From: Caulobacter sp. S45
Lineage (GTDB): Bacteria > Pseudomonadota > Alphaproteobacteria > Caulobacterales > Caulobacteraceae
Length of the DNA stretch: 64,000 nucleotides
NCBI RefSeq assembly: GCF_009765965.1
Contig: NZ_LMUL01000010.1
Coordinates: 124,001-188,000 of the forward strand
Direction of reading: 5' to 3'
Made by a program: the position numbers and the translations under genes. Position 1 is the first letter of the stretch; each line of letters begins with the position of its first letter. Positions 9,040 to 16,423 of this stretch are shown in pieces. The notes below the pieces were generated by a model. It did no database searches. It worked only from the letters and a program-made list of their open reading frames with translations, and was not told the DNA's origin.

Positions 9040-10239
9040 TCAGCCGAACGGCTGGTCGATCGAGGGCGATGGCTCGGTGAACCAGGCCCCGCCATTCTCG
9101 GTGACGTAGAAGTGGTCCTCCAGCCGCACGCCGAAGCGATCCGGGATCACGATCATCGGCTCGTTGGAAAAGCACATGCCGGGCGCGAGCGGGGTCTTGT
9201 CGCCGCGCACCAGATAGGCCGGCTCGTGGATCGACAGGCCGACCCCGTGGCCGGTGCGGTGCGGCAGACCCGGCAGGCGGTAGTCGGGCCCGAGGTCGTG
9301 GCTCTGCAGCACCTCGCGCGCGACCTGGTCGATGTGCTCGCAGGCCACGCCCGGACGCACGGCATCGAACGCCGCCGCCTGGGCCGCGTGCTCGATGTCC
9401 CAGATGCGGCGCTGATCGTCGTTTGGCTGGCCGAACACGTAGGTGCGGGTGATGTCGGAGTTGTAGCCCTGCACCAGGCAACCGGTGTCGATCAGCACCA
9501 GGTCGCCCTCGCGCAGTTCCTGGTCGCCCGGAATACCGTGCGGAAAGGCGGTGGCCTGCTCGAACTGCACCGCGCAGAAGCTCGACCCGTTGTCGCCGCC
9601 GATAGCGCGGTGGGCGCTGTCGATGAAGCGGCGCACCTCGCTGGCCTTGATCCCGGGTTGCAGCATGGCGGCGGCGCGGCGGTGCACCTCCAGCGTCATC
9701 GCCTTGGCCTGGGACAGCAGGGCCAGCTCGGCGGCCGACTTGATCTTGCGGCAGCCGTCGATCACCGGGGCGCCGTCGACGATGCGCAGGGCCGGGGCCG
9801 CCTGGCGCACCCCGCCGAACGCGGAGAAGGGCAGGGCGGGGTCGAAGGCCAGGGTCCCGCCGAACTCGCCCGCGGCCTTGGCGGCCAGGACGAAGGGGCT
9901 CTCGTCCTCCTCCCACAGGCGGATGTCGGCGTCGACCAGCAGGCTGGCCAGCATGGAGCCGATCTCAAACGCGGGACAGATCATGATCGGGCGGCCGGTG
10001 CGCGGCAGGATCAGGGCCACCAGCCGCTCGGTCGCGCCCCAGGCGACGCCGGTGAAGTAGCGCAGGCTGTGGCCCGCGCCCACGATCAGGCTGTCGGCGC
10101 CGACCTTGTCGAGCAGGGCGCGGGCGGCTTCCTGGCGGGCGACATACTCCTCGCGCGCGATGACGGGCGCGCGGTGCGCCCAGGGGCGGATCTGGGCCAG
10201 TTCGTGTTGCGCGGTCGAACCGCCGACGCCCTTGGTCAT
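9040..10239 (-). CDS. M24-family metallopeptidase (Xaa-Pro dipeptidase/aminopeptidase type)
   Basis: 399 residues with the creatinase-like N-terminal half and the pita-bread catalytic half. All five metal ligands are visible: D251 (VLIDTG), D262 (YNSDITR), H331 (TGHGVG), E360 (SNEP) and E374 (RLEDHF). Members cut the bond before proline, or in some cases split creatine-like amides. The ATG at 10239 overlaps the stop of the FAD oxidase by four bases (ATGA), so translation is coupled. No signal peptide, so it acts in the cytoplasm. Beside the hydroxyproline enzymes it probably releases proline or hydroxyproline from imported dipeptides; that specificity is inferred. Confidence 0.92.
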   Translation of the reverse strand: MTKGVGGSTAQHELAQIRPWAHRAPVIAREEYVARQEAARALLDKVGADSLIVGAGHSLRYFTGVAWGATERLVALILPRTGRPIMICPAFEIGSMLASLLVDADIRLWEEDESPFVLAAKAAGEFGGTLAFDPALPFSAFGGVRQAAPALRIVDGAPVIDGCRKIKSAAELALLSQAKAMTLEVHRRAAAMLQPGIKASEVRRFIDSAHRAIGGDNGSSFCAVQFEQATAFPHGIPGDQELREGDLVLIDTGCLVQGYNSDITRTYVFGQPNDDQRRIWDIEHAAQAAAFDAVRPGVACEHIDQVAREVLQSHDLGPDYRLPGLPHRTGHGVGLSIHEPAYLVRGDKTPLAPGMCFSNEPMIVIPDRFGVRLEDHFYVTENGGAWFTEPSPSIDQPFG

Positions 10240-11549
10240 GGCTGTGCTTCCTGAGGCTGGGAGGTCTGGATTTGAGGGATGGCCGCCGTCTGGCGCATGG
10301 CCGGCGAGGCGAAACGGTCGAGATCGAAAGGGGCCAGCGCCACGGCCGGCGCGCGACCCTCCGCCAGCGCCGCCACCAGCTCGCCGGTGATCGGGGCCAG
10401 GGTCAGGCCCAGGTGTTGGTGGCCGAAGGCGTAGATCAGGTTGGCCGCCCGCCGGCTGACGCCGATGGCCGGCAGGTAGTCGGGCAGGGTCGGGCGCGCG
10501 CCCATCCATTCCGAGATCGGGCCGTTCATCGGCACGCCCAGCTCGGCCACGTTGCGCTTCAGATAGGCCCACTTGCGCGGATCGCCGGGCGAGGTCTCGC
10601 GCCCGAACTCCACGAAGCTGGAGGCGCGGATACGCTCGCCGAACCGGGTGACGATCATCGAGCGATCCTCGAACACCACCGGCGGCAGCGCGTCCCAATC
10701 GCCCACCGGGCCTTCGATATGATAGCCGCGCTCGGCGATCACCGGGGCCGCGTGGCCGACGCCGCGCATCAGCGCGCCGGAGCCGACGCCGCCGGCCATG
10801 ACCACCTTGTCCGGCGACAGCCGGGTCCCGTCTTCCAGCTGGACATGGACGCGGCCGTCCACCTGCTCCAGACCCACGACCCGCGCGCGGCGGCGCTCGC
10901 CCCCGGCCTCCAGATGCGCCTGTTCGAGCGCCTGCATCAGCAGCACCGGATCGCGCACCTGGCCGGTGTTGTCGAAGGCCACGCCGTCGGCGATGTCCAC
11001 GTGCAGGCGCTGCTTCAGCCCTCCGCGTTCCCCCTCGGTCAGTTCGCGCAGCCGGGCCTCGCCGATGTCGGCGCCGGTCCAGGCCTTGCGCCCGGCGGCG
11101 GCGGCCCGCGCGCCTTCCCAGACGACGATGTGGCCGCCCTCGATCAGCAGGGCGGGCGAGGGCAGGTCCGCCGACAGCCGCCGCCAGGCCGGGCCGGCGG
11201 CCTTGAGCAGGCTGGACAACGCCACGCGTCCCCGCTCGGCGTGGGCGGCGGAGGAGCGGCCTATATATAGCCTCGCCCACGGACCCCAGACAGCGATGTC
11301 GCTCAGCCGGAAGTCCAGCGCGCCGCCGAAGGCGAACAGCCGCCGTGGCGCGCTACGAAGCGCCGCAGGAGACGCGAGCGGCGACACCTGTTCAATGGCG
11401 ATGTGGCCCGCGTTTCCATAGGAGGCGGGGCGACGGTCGGAGGGCGCGTCGAGCAGCAGGGTGGGAAGTCCCGCCCGGGCCATGCGCAACGCGCATACGG
11501 AGCCAACGACTCCACCGCCGATCACCACAATCTGTGCGTTAGATTGCAT
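10236..11549 (-). CDS. DadA-like FAD oxidoreductase, probable D-hydroxyproline dehydrogenase
   Basis: 437 residues of the D-amino-acid dehydrogenase (DAO) family. The N-terminus has the dinucleotide-binding stretch IVVIGGGVVGS, and the C-terminal part has the family block IYAFGHQHLGLTLAPITGELVA. In hydroxyproline catabolism such an enzyme oxidises D-4-hydroxyproline to pyrroline-4-hydroxy-2-carboxylate. The assignment rests on neighbours: an epimerase that makes its substrate and a DapA-type deaminase that uses its product are divergently encoded. The start is either ATG 11549 or the in-frame TTG two codons earlier (11555), which is nine bases from AGAGGG and thus better spaced. It heads an operon with the M24 and DUF885 peptidases. 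Confidence 0.85.
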   Translation of the reverse strand: MQSNAQIVVIGGGVVGSVCALRMARAGLPTLLLDAPSDRRPASYGNAGHIAIEQVSPLASPAALRSAPRRLFAFGGALDFRLSDIAVWGPWARLYIGRSSAAHAERGRVALSSLLKAAGPAWRRLSADLPSPALLIEGGHIVVWEGARAAAAGRKAWTGADIGEARLRELTEGERGGLKQRLHVDIADGVAFDNTGQVRDPVLLMQALEQAHLEAGGERRRARVVGLEQVDGRVHVQLEDGTRLSPDKVVMAGGVGSGALMRGVGHAAPVIAERGYHIEGPVGDWDALPPVVFEDRSMIVTRFGERIRASSFVEFGRETSPGDPRKWAYLKRNVAELGVPMNGPISEWMGARPTLPDYLPAIGVSRRAANLIYAFGHQHLGLTLAPITGELVAALAEGRAPAVALAPFDLDRFASPAMRQTAAIPQIQTSQPQEAQP

Positions 11550-11585
11550 GGCCAAGCGCCACGGCCCTCTTTCCTAAGTTGGAAT

Positions 11586-11602
11586 TTCGTATACGGTAGA
11601 CG
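11586..11602. promoter_or_regulatory. Operator-like site, copy 2, in divergent promoter
   Basis: The 17 bases TTCGTATACGGTAGACG match 2843-2859 exactly. Here the flanks extend the dyad (TTCGT ... ACGAA). It lies between the starts of the FAD oxidase (minus) and the DapA-like gene (plus), in the right place to control both. Confidence 0.65.
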
Positions 11603-11625
11603 AACTCAGAAAGGGTTCAAGTATA

Positions 11626-12543
11626 ATGACTTCGATGACGTGGACGGGCGTCTTCCCCGCAGCCACCACCCAATTCAACGCCGATCTTTCCATAGACATG
11701 CCCGCCACCCAAGGGGTGCTGGACGCGCTGGTGCGCGACGGCGTGCACGGCCTGGTGGTCATGGGAACCTGCGGCGAGAACAACTCGCTGGAGCCCGACG
11801 AGAAGCGTCAGGTGCTGGCCGCCGCCGTCGAGGCCGTCGCGGGCCGGGTGCCGATCATCGTCGGCGTCTCCGAGTTCACCACCCCCCGCGCGGTCGCCTT
11901 CGCCAAGGACGCGGAAAAGATCGGCGCCACCGCGCTGATGGTCCTGCCGGCCATGGTCTACGTGCCGACCGAGAACGAGCTGGCCCACCATTTCCGTCTG
12001 ATCGCACAGGCCTGCAGCCTGCCGATCATGCTGTACAACAATCCCCCGGCCTACCGGGTGAACATCGGCCTCTCGACCCTGGCCGCCTTGCAGGACGTGC
12101 CCAATATCGTGGCCGTCAAGGAGAGCGCGCCCGATCCGCGCCGCTTCACCGATATCGCCAATGCTTTCGGCGACCGCTTCATCACCATGGCGGGCCTGGA
12201 CGACGTGGCGCTCGAGGGCCTGATCCTGGGCGCCGCCGGCTGGATTTCCGGCCTGACCAGCGCCTTCCCGCAGGAGTCGGTGGCGCTCGTCGCCGCCGTC
12301 GACCGTGGCGACCTGGAGACCGCGCGCCGCATCTATCGCTGGTTCATGCCCTTGCTGCATCTGGATGCGGAGCACGACTTGGTGCAGTCGATCAAGCTGG
12401 CCGAGCAGATCATGGGCCGGGGGTCCGAGCGGGTCCGTCTACCGCGCCTGCCGCTGGAAGGCGCCCGTCGCGCCGAAGTGACCAAGATGGTGGAGACCTG
12501 CGCCGCCACCCGTCCCGCACTGTCGAATGCGAAGGCAGCCTGA
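11626..12543 (+). CDS. DapA-family lyase, probable pyrroline-4-hydroxy-2-carboxylate deaminase
   Basis: 305 residues, a TIM-barrel of the dihydrodipicolinate synthase/N-acetylneuraminate lyase family. GTCGENNSL (residues 47-55), Y137 in MLYNNPPAYRVN and the Schiff-base lysine K165 in NIVAVKES are in place. In hydroxyproline-degrading bacteria the LhpC/HypD member deaminates and dehydrates the oxidised hydroxyproline to alpha-ketoglutarate semialdehyde. Location between the D-amino-acid oxidase and hydroxyproline epimerase supports this over dihydrodipicolinate synthesis. The ATG at 11626 lies inside TATAATG and about ten bases after AGAAAGGG. The last enzyme of the route, alpha-ketoglutarate semialdehyde dehydrogenase, is not in this window. 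Confidence 0.85.
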   Translation: MTSMTWTGVFPAATTQFNADLSIDMPATQGVLDALVRDGVHGLVVMGTCGENNSLEPDEKRQVLAAAVEAVAGRVPIIVGVSEFTTPRAVAFAKDAEKIGATALMVLPAMVYVPTENELAHHFRLIAQACSLPIMLYNNPPAYRVNIGLSTLAALQDVPNIVAVKESAPDPRRFTDIANAFGDRFITMAGLDDVALEGLILGAAGWISGLTSAFPQESVALVAAVDRGDLETARRIYRWFMPLLHLDAEHDLVQSIKLAEQIMGRGSERVRLPRLPLEGARRAEVTKMVETCAATRPALSNAKAA

Positions 12544-12593
12544 GCCTTTAGGTCCAAGCCTCTAGGCCCACGGCCCAATCGCGTTATCCTTGT

Positions 12594-12639
12594 GTCCACC
12601 GCTCCGCGCCTGCCCGCCTCAAGGGGCGGGGTGGTGGAC
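12594..12639 (+). repeat. Nested hairpin between deaminase and epimerase genes
   Basis: GTCCACC (12594-12600) pairs with GGTGGAC (12633-12639), and inside it CCCGCC (12613-12618) pairs with GGCGGG (12625-12630). It occupies the 138-bp gap and could act as an mRNA-processing or stability element; there is no T-run. Confidence 0.45.
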
Positions 12640-12681
12640 GTCTCCATTTCCCATTGTCTTCAGTGCGCCGAGTGAACCCCC

Positions 12682-13680
12682 ATGCGCCATACCTTCTTCT
12701 GCATCGACGGGCATACCGCCGGAAATCCCGTGAGGCTGATCGCGGGGGGCGCGCCGCTGCTGCAGGGCGGCTCGATGAGCGAGCGGCGGCAGGACTTCCT
12801 CAAGCGCTTCGACTGGATACGCACCGGGCTGATGTTCGAGCCGCGCGGCCACGACATGATGTCGGGCGGCTTCCTCTATCCGCCGACCCGGCCGGATGCG
12901 GACGTCGGCATCCTGTTCGTCGAGACCAGCGGTTGCCTGCCCATGTGCGGGCATGGGACCATCGGCATGGTCACCTTCGGGCTGGAGCACGGGCTGATCC
13001 AGCCGCGTGAGCCCGGCAAGCTGCGGCTCGAGGTCCCGGCCGGCATCGTCGACGTGGAGTATAAGGTCGAGGGCGGCCGCGTGACCTCGGTCAAGCTGTT
13101 CATTGTGGCCAGCTATCTCGCCGCCGAGGGGATCAAGATCGAGGTGCCCGGTTTCGGGCCGCTGGTCGTCGACGTGGCCTATGGCGGCAACTACTACGCC
13201 ATCGTCGAGCCCCAAGGCGCTTACACCGGCCTGGATGCGCTCGGCGCCCAGCGCATCCTGCAACTGAGCCCGGTGATCCGCCAGCTGATGCGCGAGGCGA
13301 TCGAGCCGGTGCACCCGCTGGACGACACCATCCGGGGGATCAACCATGTGATGTGGACTGACGTCCCCAAGACCGAGGGCGCAAACGGCCGCAACGCGGT
13401 GTTCTACGGCGAGCGCGCCATCGACCGCAGCCCCTGCGGCACCGGCACCTCCGCGCGGCTGGCCCACCTGCACGCCAAGGGCAGGCTCAAGGTCGGCGAG
13501 ACGTTCGTCAACGAAAGCTTCATCTGCAGCCGCTTCGTCGGCGTGGTGGAAGCAGAAACCGAGCTCGCGGGCCAGCCGGCGATCGTCCCGTCGGTCCAGG
13601 GTTCGGCGATCTCGACCGGGTTCAACACCATCTGGATCGATCGCGACGATGTTTTCTGGCAGGGCTTCCAGGTCGTCTGA
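12682..13680 (+). CDS. 4-hydroxyproline 2-epimerase (proline racemase family)
   Basis: 332 residues. The family interconverts L- and D-proline derivatives with two cysteines working as acid and base. Both are present: C89 in PMCGHG (with H91) and C252 in SPCGTGTSAR. A threonine at the second site would instead have marked the dehydratase branch, so this is an epimerase/racemase. The first step of bacterial hydroxyproline use is L-trans-4-hydroxyproline to D-cis-4-hydroxyproline, and the flanking deaminase and oxidase fit that role. Cytoplasmic, no signal peptide. It follows the deaminase gene on the same strand after a 138-bp gap containing a hairpin. Confidence 0.92.
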   Translation: MRHTFFCIDGHTAGNPVRLIAGGAPLLQGGSMSERRQDFLKRFDWIRTGLMFEPRGHDMMSGGFLYPPTRPDADVGILFVETSGCLPMCGHGTIGMVTFGLEHGLIQPREPGKLRLEVPAGIVDVEYKVEGGRVTSVKLFIVASYLAAEGIKIEVPGFGPLVVDVAYGGNYYAIVEPQGAYTGLDALGAQRILQLSPVIRQLMREAIEPVHPLDDTIRGINHVMWTDVPKTEGANGRNAVFYGERAIDRSPCGTGTSARLAHLHAKGRLKVGETFVNESFICSRFVGVVEAETELAGQPAIVPSVQGSAISTGFNTIWIDRDDVFWQGFQVV

Positions 13681-13688
13681 CGGCCTGA

Positions 13689-13706
13689 TCGTATAAAATT
13701 ATACGA
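13689..13706. promoter_or_regulatory. Palindromic operator before the GntR gene
   Basis: TCGTATAAAATTATACGA is a perfect 8-bp inverted repeat around two bases. Its half-site TCGTATA is also the left part of the 17-bp sites at 2843 and 11586. It lies about 100 bases before the GntR start, suggesting autoregulation. Confidence 0.6.
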
Positions 13707-13802
13707 ACCTACTCTGGATTGTTGCGGATTCCGGCTATGGTGCATGCGCAAAGTTGGACACAGGGTCCGACCGATTCTCGCAGCAAGGCGACGTCACACG
13801 AC

Positions 13803-14447
13803 ATGAGCATCGTCGTCCGCACCATTTCGGATCAAGCTTACGAGCTGATGCGCGAGCGCATCCTGACCGGCTCGCTGCCCGGCGGTTCGCCCGTGCGCCA
13901 GGACGCCATCGCCGGCGAGCTGGGGGTCAGTAAGATCCCTTTGCGCGAGGCGCTCAGCCGCCTGGAACAGGACGGGCTGCTGAGCTCGTTCCCCAACCGC
14001 GGTTTCGTGGTGCGTTCGCTGTCGGCCGGGGAGGCGGAGGAGGTCTACCAGCTTCGCCTCAAGATCGAGCCCGACGCCGCCGCCGACGCCTGCCTCAAGG
14101 TCAGCGAGGCGGACCACGTCGCCGCTCGCGAGGCCCTGACCATGCTGGAGCGGGAGCTGGAGCGCGGCGGCGGGGATCACATGTTCCTCAACCGCGCCTT
14201 CCACATGGCCATCATTCGTCCGGGCGTGGGCCTGGTCACCTCCCAGATCGTCGAGCGGCTGAACGTGCTGGCCGAGCGCTATGTGCGCGTCCACTTGGAG
14301 CCGGTGGGCCGCGACCTGCGCGCCAACGCCGAGCACCGCGAGCTGCTCAACGCCTGGATCGCCCGCGATCCCGACCTGGTCCGCACCCTGCTGTCGGATC
14401 ACATCCGCGCCACGCTGCACGACGTGCGCGAACAGCTCGCCGTCTAG
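13803..14447 (+). CDS. GntR/FCD-family regulator of the hydroxyproline locus
   Basis: 214 residues: an N-terminal winged helix (about 1-70, with VRQDAIAGELGVSKIPLREALSRLEQDGLL) and an all-helical FCD ligand domain with conserved late histidines (AEHRELL and the final HI). FCD regulators bind organic acids or amino-acid derivatives and usually repress the adjacent catabolic genes. ATG 13803 is chosen since the domain begins right after it; an earlier frame start at 13719 would add an unconserved tail across the promoter. The palindrome at 13689 and the two GTATAC-centred sites are plausible targets. A peptide transporter gene follows after 23 bp. Confidence 0.9.
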   Translation: MSIVVRTISDQAYELMRERILTGSLPGGSPVRQDAIAGELGVSKIPLREALSRLEQDGLLSSFPNRGFVVRSLSAGEAEEVYQLRLKIEPDAAADACLKVSEADHVAAREALTMLERELERGGGDHMFLNRAFHMAIIRPGVGLVTSQIVERLNVLAERYVRVHLEPVGRDLRANAEHRELLNAWIARDPDLVRTLLSDHIRATLHDVREQLAV

Positions 14448-14470
14448 TCATGCAAGTCTAGGCGGAGCGG

Positions 14471-16252
14471 TTGGGGGCGCTGCTTCTGGTCACCATCGTG
14501 GTGGCCATCCTCGTCACCGTCTGCACCGGCGCGCCGGTGGCGGCCCAGCTCCGCGGGCATCCGCGCGGGCTCTATGTCCTGTTCGGCATCGAGATGTGGG
14601 AGCGGTTCTCCTACTACGGCCTGCGCACCCTGCTGATCCTGTATCTGACCCGCCACTTCCTGCTCGACGATCAGGCGGCGGGCGGGCTGTACGGCGGCTA
14701 CACCACGCTGGTTTACCTGACCCCGGTGATCGGCGGCGTGCTGGCCGACCGGCTGGTGGGGGCGAGACGTGCGGTGGCCTTCGGCGCCCTGCTGCTGGTC
14801 GCGGGCCACGGCCTGATGACGGTGGAGGGCCGGCCCGCCGAACAGGCGCTGAGCTATCAGGGCGTCCACTATCCGATCCGCGCGCAGAGCGGCGCGGGGG
14901 CCGGCGCGGTCCCCAGCGTCAGCATCGCCGGCCATCTCCATGCGCTGCACGGCCTGCCTGACGGCGGTCTGGCCATCGCCGACATCCATCCCGGCGATCC
15001 GCTCCCGGCCAATATCGCCAAGGGCGGTTATCGCTTCGAGGTGGTGCATCGCGACGGCGTGGCGCTGGGCTGCCTCTACGCCGCCCTGTCCATGGTCGCC
15101 ATGGGCGTGGGCCTGTTGAAGCCGAACATCTCCGCCCTGGTTGGCCGGCTCTACGGGACCGACGATCCTCGCCGGGATTCGGGCTTCACCCTCTACTATT
15201 ACGGCATCAACCTGGGCTCGTTCTGGGCCACGCTGCTGTGCGCGGTGGTGGGCGAGACGGTCGGCTGGTGGGCGGGCTTCGGCCTCGCCGCCCTGGGCAT
15301 GACGCTCGGGCTGGTGATCTTCCTGCTGGGCCAGCGATGGTTACCGCCCTCCGCGCCGGTCGAGGCCGCCTCGCGTCCGGGCCGGGGGCGCAGCATCTGG
15401 GGCTATGTCGGCGTGCTCGCCTGTATCCCGCTGTTCTGGGTGCTGTTGCAGCACAGTCCCCTGATCGGCTTCCTGCTGGGGGCCGGTGCGATCGCGGTGC
15501 TCGGCTACGTCGCCGTCCACGCCCAGCGCAACTGCACGCCCAAAGAACGTCGCAACCTGCTCGTGGCCCTGATCCTGGTGCTGGGGGCGGTGGTCTACTT
15601 CACCCTGGAGGAGCAGGCGGGCAGTTCGATGAACCTGTTCGCCGCGCGCAGCGTCAGGATGCCGACCTTCCACCTGCCCTGGATCGGGGCTGTGACCATG
15701 ACGCCCGGCATGGCCCAGTCGTTCGCCCCCGGCTCGGTGATGATCCTCGCCCCCGTCGTTGCGGCCCTGTGGGTCTGGCTGGAGCGGCGCGGTCGCCACC
15801 TGGGCGTCGGGACCAAGTTCGCGCTCGGACTGGGACAGGCGGGTCTGGGCTTCCTGGTCCTGGCGGCCAGCGGGGCGATGCACAACGCCGGGTTCCAGGT
15901 CTCGATCCTGTTCCTGGCCGCCTCCTACATGCTGATTTCGGGCGGCGAGCTTTGCCTGTCGCCGGTCGGCATGGCCGAGATCACCCGCCTGTCGCCGCCG
16001 CTGCTGACCTCGACCCTGATGTCGGTTTGGTTTCTGGGCACGGCCTCTGCGGAATATCTCGGCGGCTTCGTGGCCCAGGCGGCGGGGGCGGAGACGGTCG
16101 GCGGCATGGCGCTCGATCCAGCCGGGGCGCTTGCGGGCTCGACCCACGTGTTCGGCGCGCTCGGCTGGATGGGGGTCGGCGCGGGCGCGGTGTTCCTGGT
16201 CGGGGCGTGGCTGGCGGGGGAACGCGTCGGGACGAAGCCATTGGCGGGGTGA
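14471..16252 (+). CDS. POT/PTR2-family proton-coupled peptide transporter
   Basis: 593 residues, multi-spanning inner-membrane protein that imports di- and tripeptides with protons. The family signatures are present: E41-x-x-E-R in EMWERFSYYG on helix 1, GLLKPNIS on helix 4, and YYYGINLGSF on helix 5. An insertion of roughly 90 residues separates helices 3 and 4, longer than in the model bacterial members. The start must be TTG at 14471: a stop is in frame four codons upstream, GGAG lies just before the TTG, and the first ATG would remove helix 1. Placed 23 bp after the GntR gene, it is probably the peptide importer of the hydroxyproline locus, feeding the cytoplasmic M24 peptidase. Confidence 0.93.
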   Translation: MGALLLVTIVVAILVTVCTGAPVAAQLRGHPRGLYVLFGIEMWERFSYYGLRTLLILYLTRHFLLDDQAAGGLYGGYTTLVYLTPVIGGVLADRLVGARRAVAFGALLLVAGHGLMTVEGRPAEQALSYQGVHYPIRAQSGAGAGAVPSVSIAGHLHALHGLPDGGLAIADIHPGDPLPANIAKGGYRFEVVHRDGVALGCLYAALSMVAMGVGLLKPNISALVGRLYGTDDPRRDSGFTLYYYGINLGSFWATLLCAVVGETVGWWAGFGLAALGMTLGLVIFLLGQRWLPPSAPVEAASRPGRGRSIWGYVGVLACIPLFWVLLQHSPLIGFLLGAGAIAVLGYVAVHAQRNCTPKERRNLLVALILVLGAVVYFTLEEQAGSSMNLFAARSVRMPTFHLPWIGAVTMTPGMAQSFAPGSVMILAPVVAALWVWLERRGRHLGVGTKFALGLGQAGLGFLVLAASGAMHNAGFQVSILFLAASYMLISGGELCLSPVGMAEITRLSPPLLTSTLMSVWFLGTASAEYLGGFVAQAAGAETVGGMALDPAGALAGSTHVFGALGWMGVGAGAVFLVGAWLAGERVGTKPLAG

Positions 16253-16258
16253 TGGCCT

Positions 16259-16363
16259 GCGTGCTTCGAGACGCCCCTTCAGGGCTCCTCAGCATGACGG
16301 ACCTTGGTGGATTGCAAAAACCTTCGTCATGCTGAGGAGCGCGTAAGCGCGTCTCGAAGCACG
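16259..16363. repeat. Double-hairpin dispersed repeat, copy B
   Basis: Same outer arms as copy A (GCGTGCTTCGAGACG...CTCAGCATGACG and its inverse), with tips CCCCTTCAGGG and CGCTTACGCG. It fills the gap after the peptide transporter stop. Confidence 0.9.
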
Positions 16364-16423
16364 TAGCGCCGTTCCCGCGCCTACGACCGCCATAATCCCA
16401 CCCCACCGTGCTAAGAGGCGGCG

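Noticed and set aside
9040-11280. Apparent 746-residue fusion ending in the M24 peptidase
   Set aside because: The first half is an out-of-frame reading of the FAD oxidase gene; the real peptidase starts at 10239 with an ATGA overlap.
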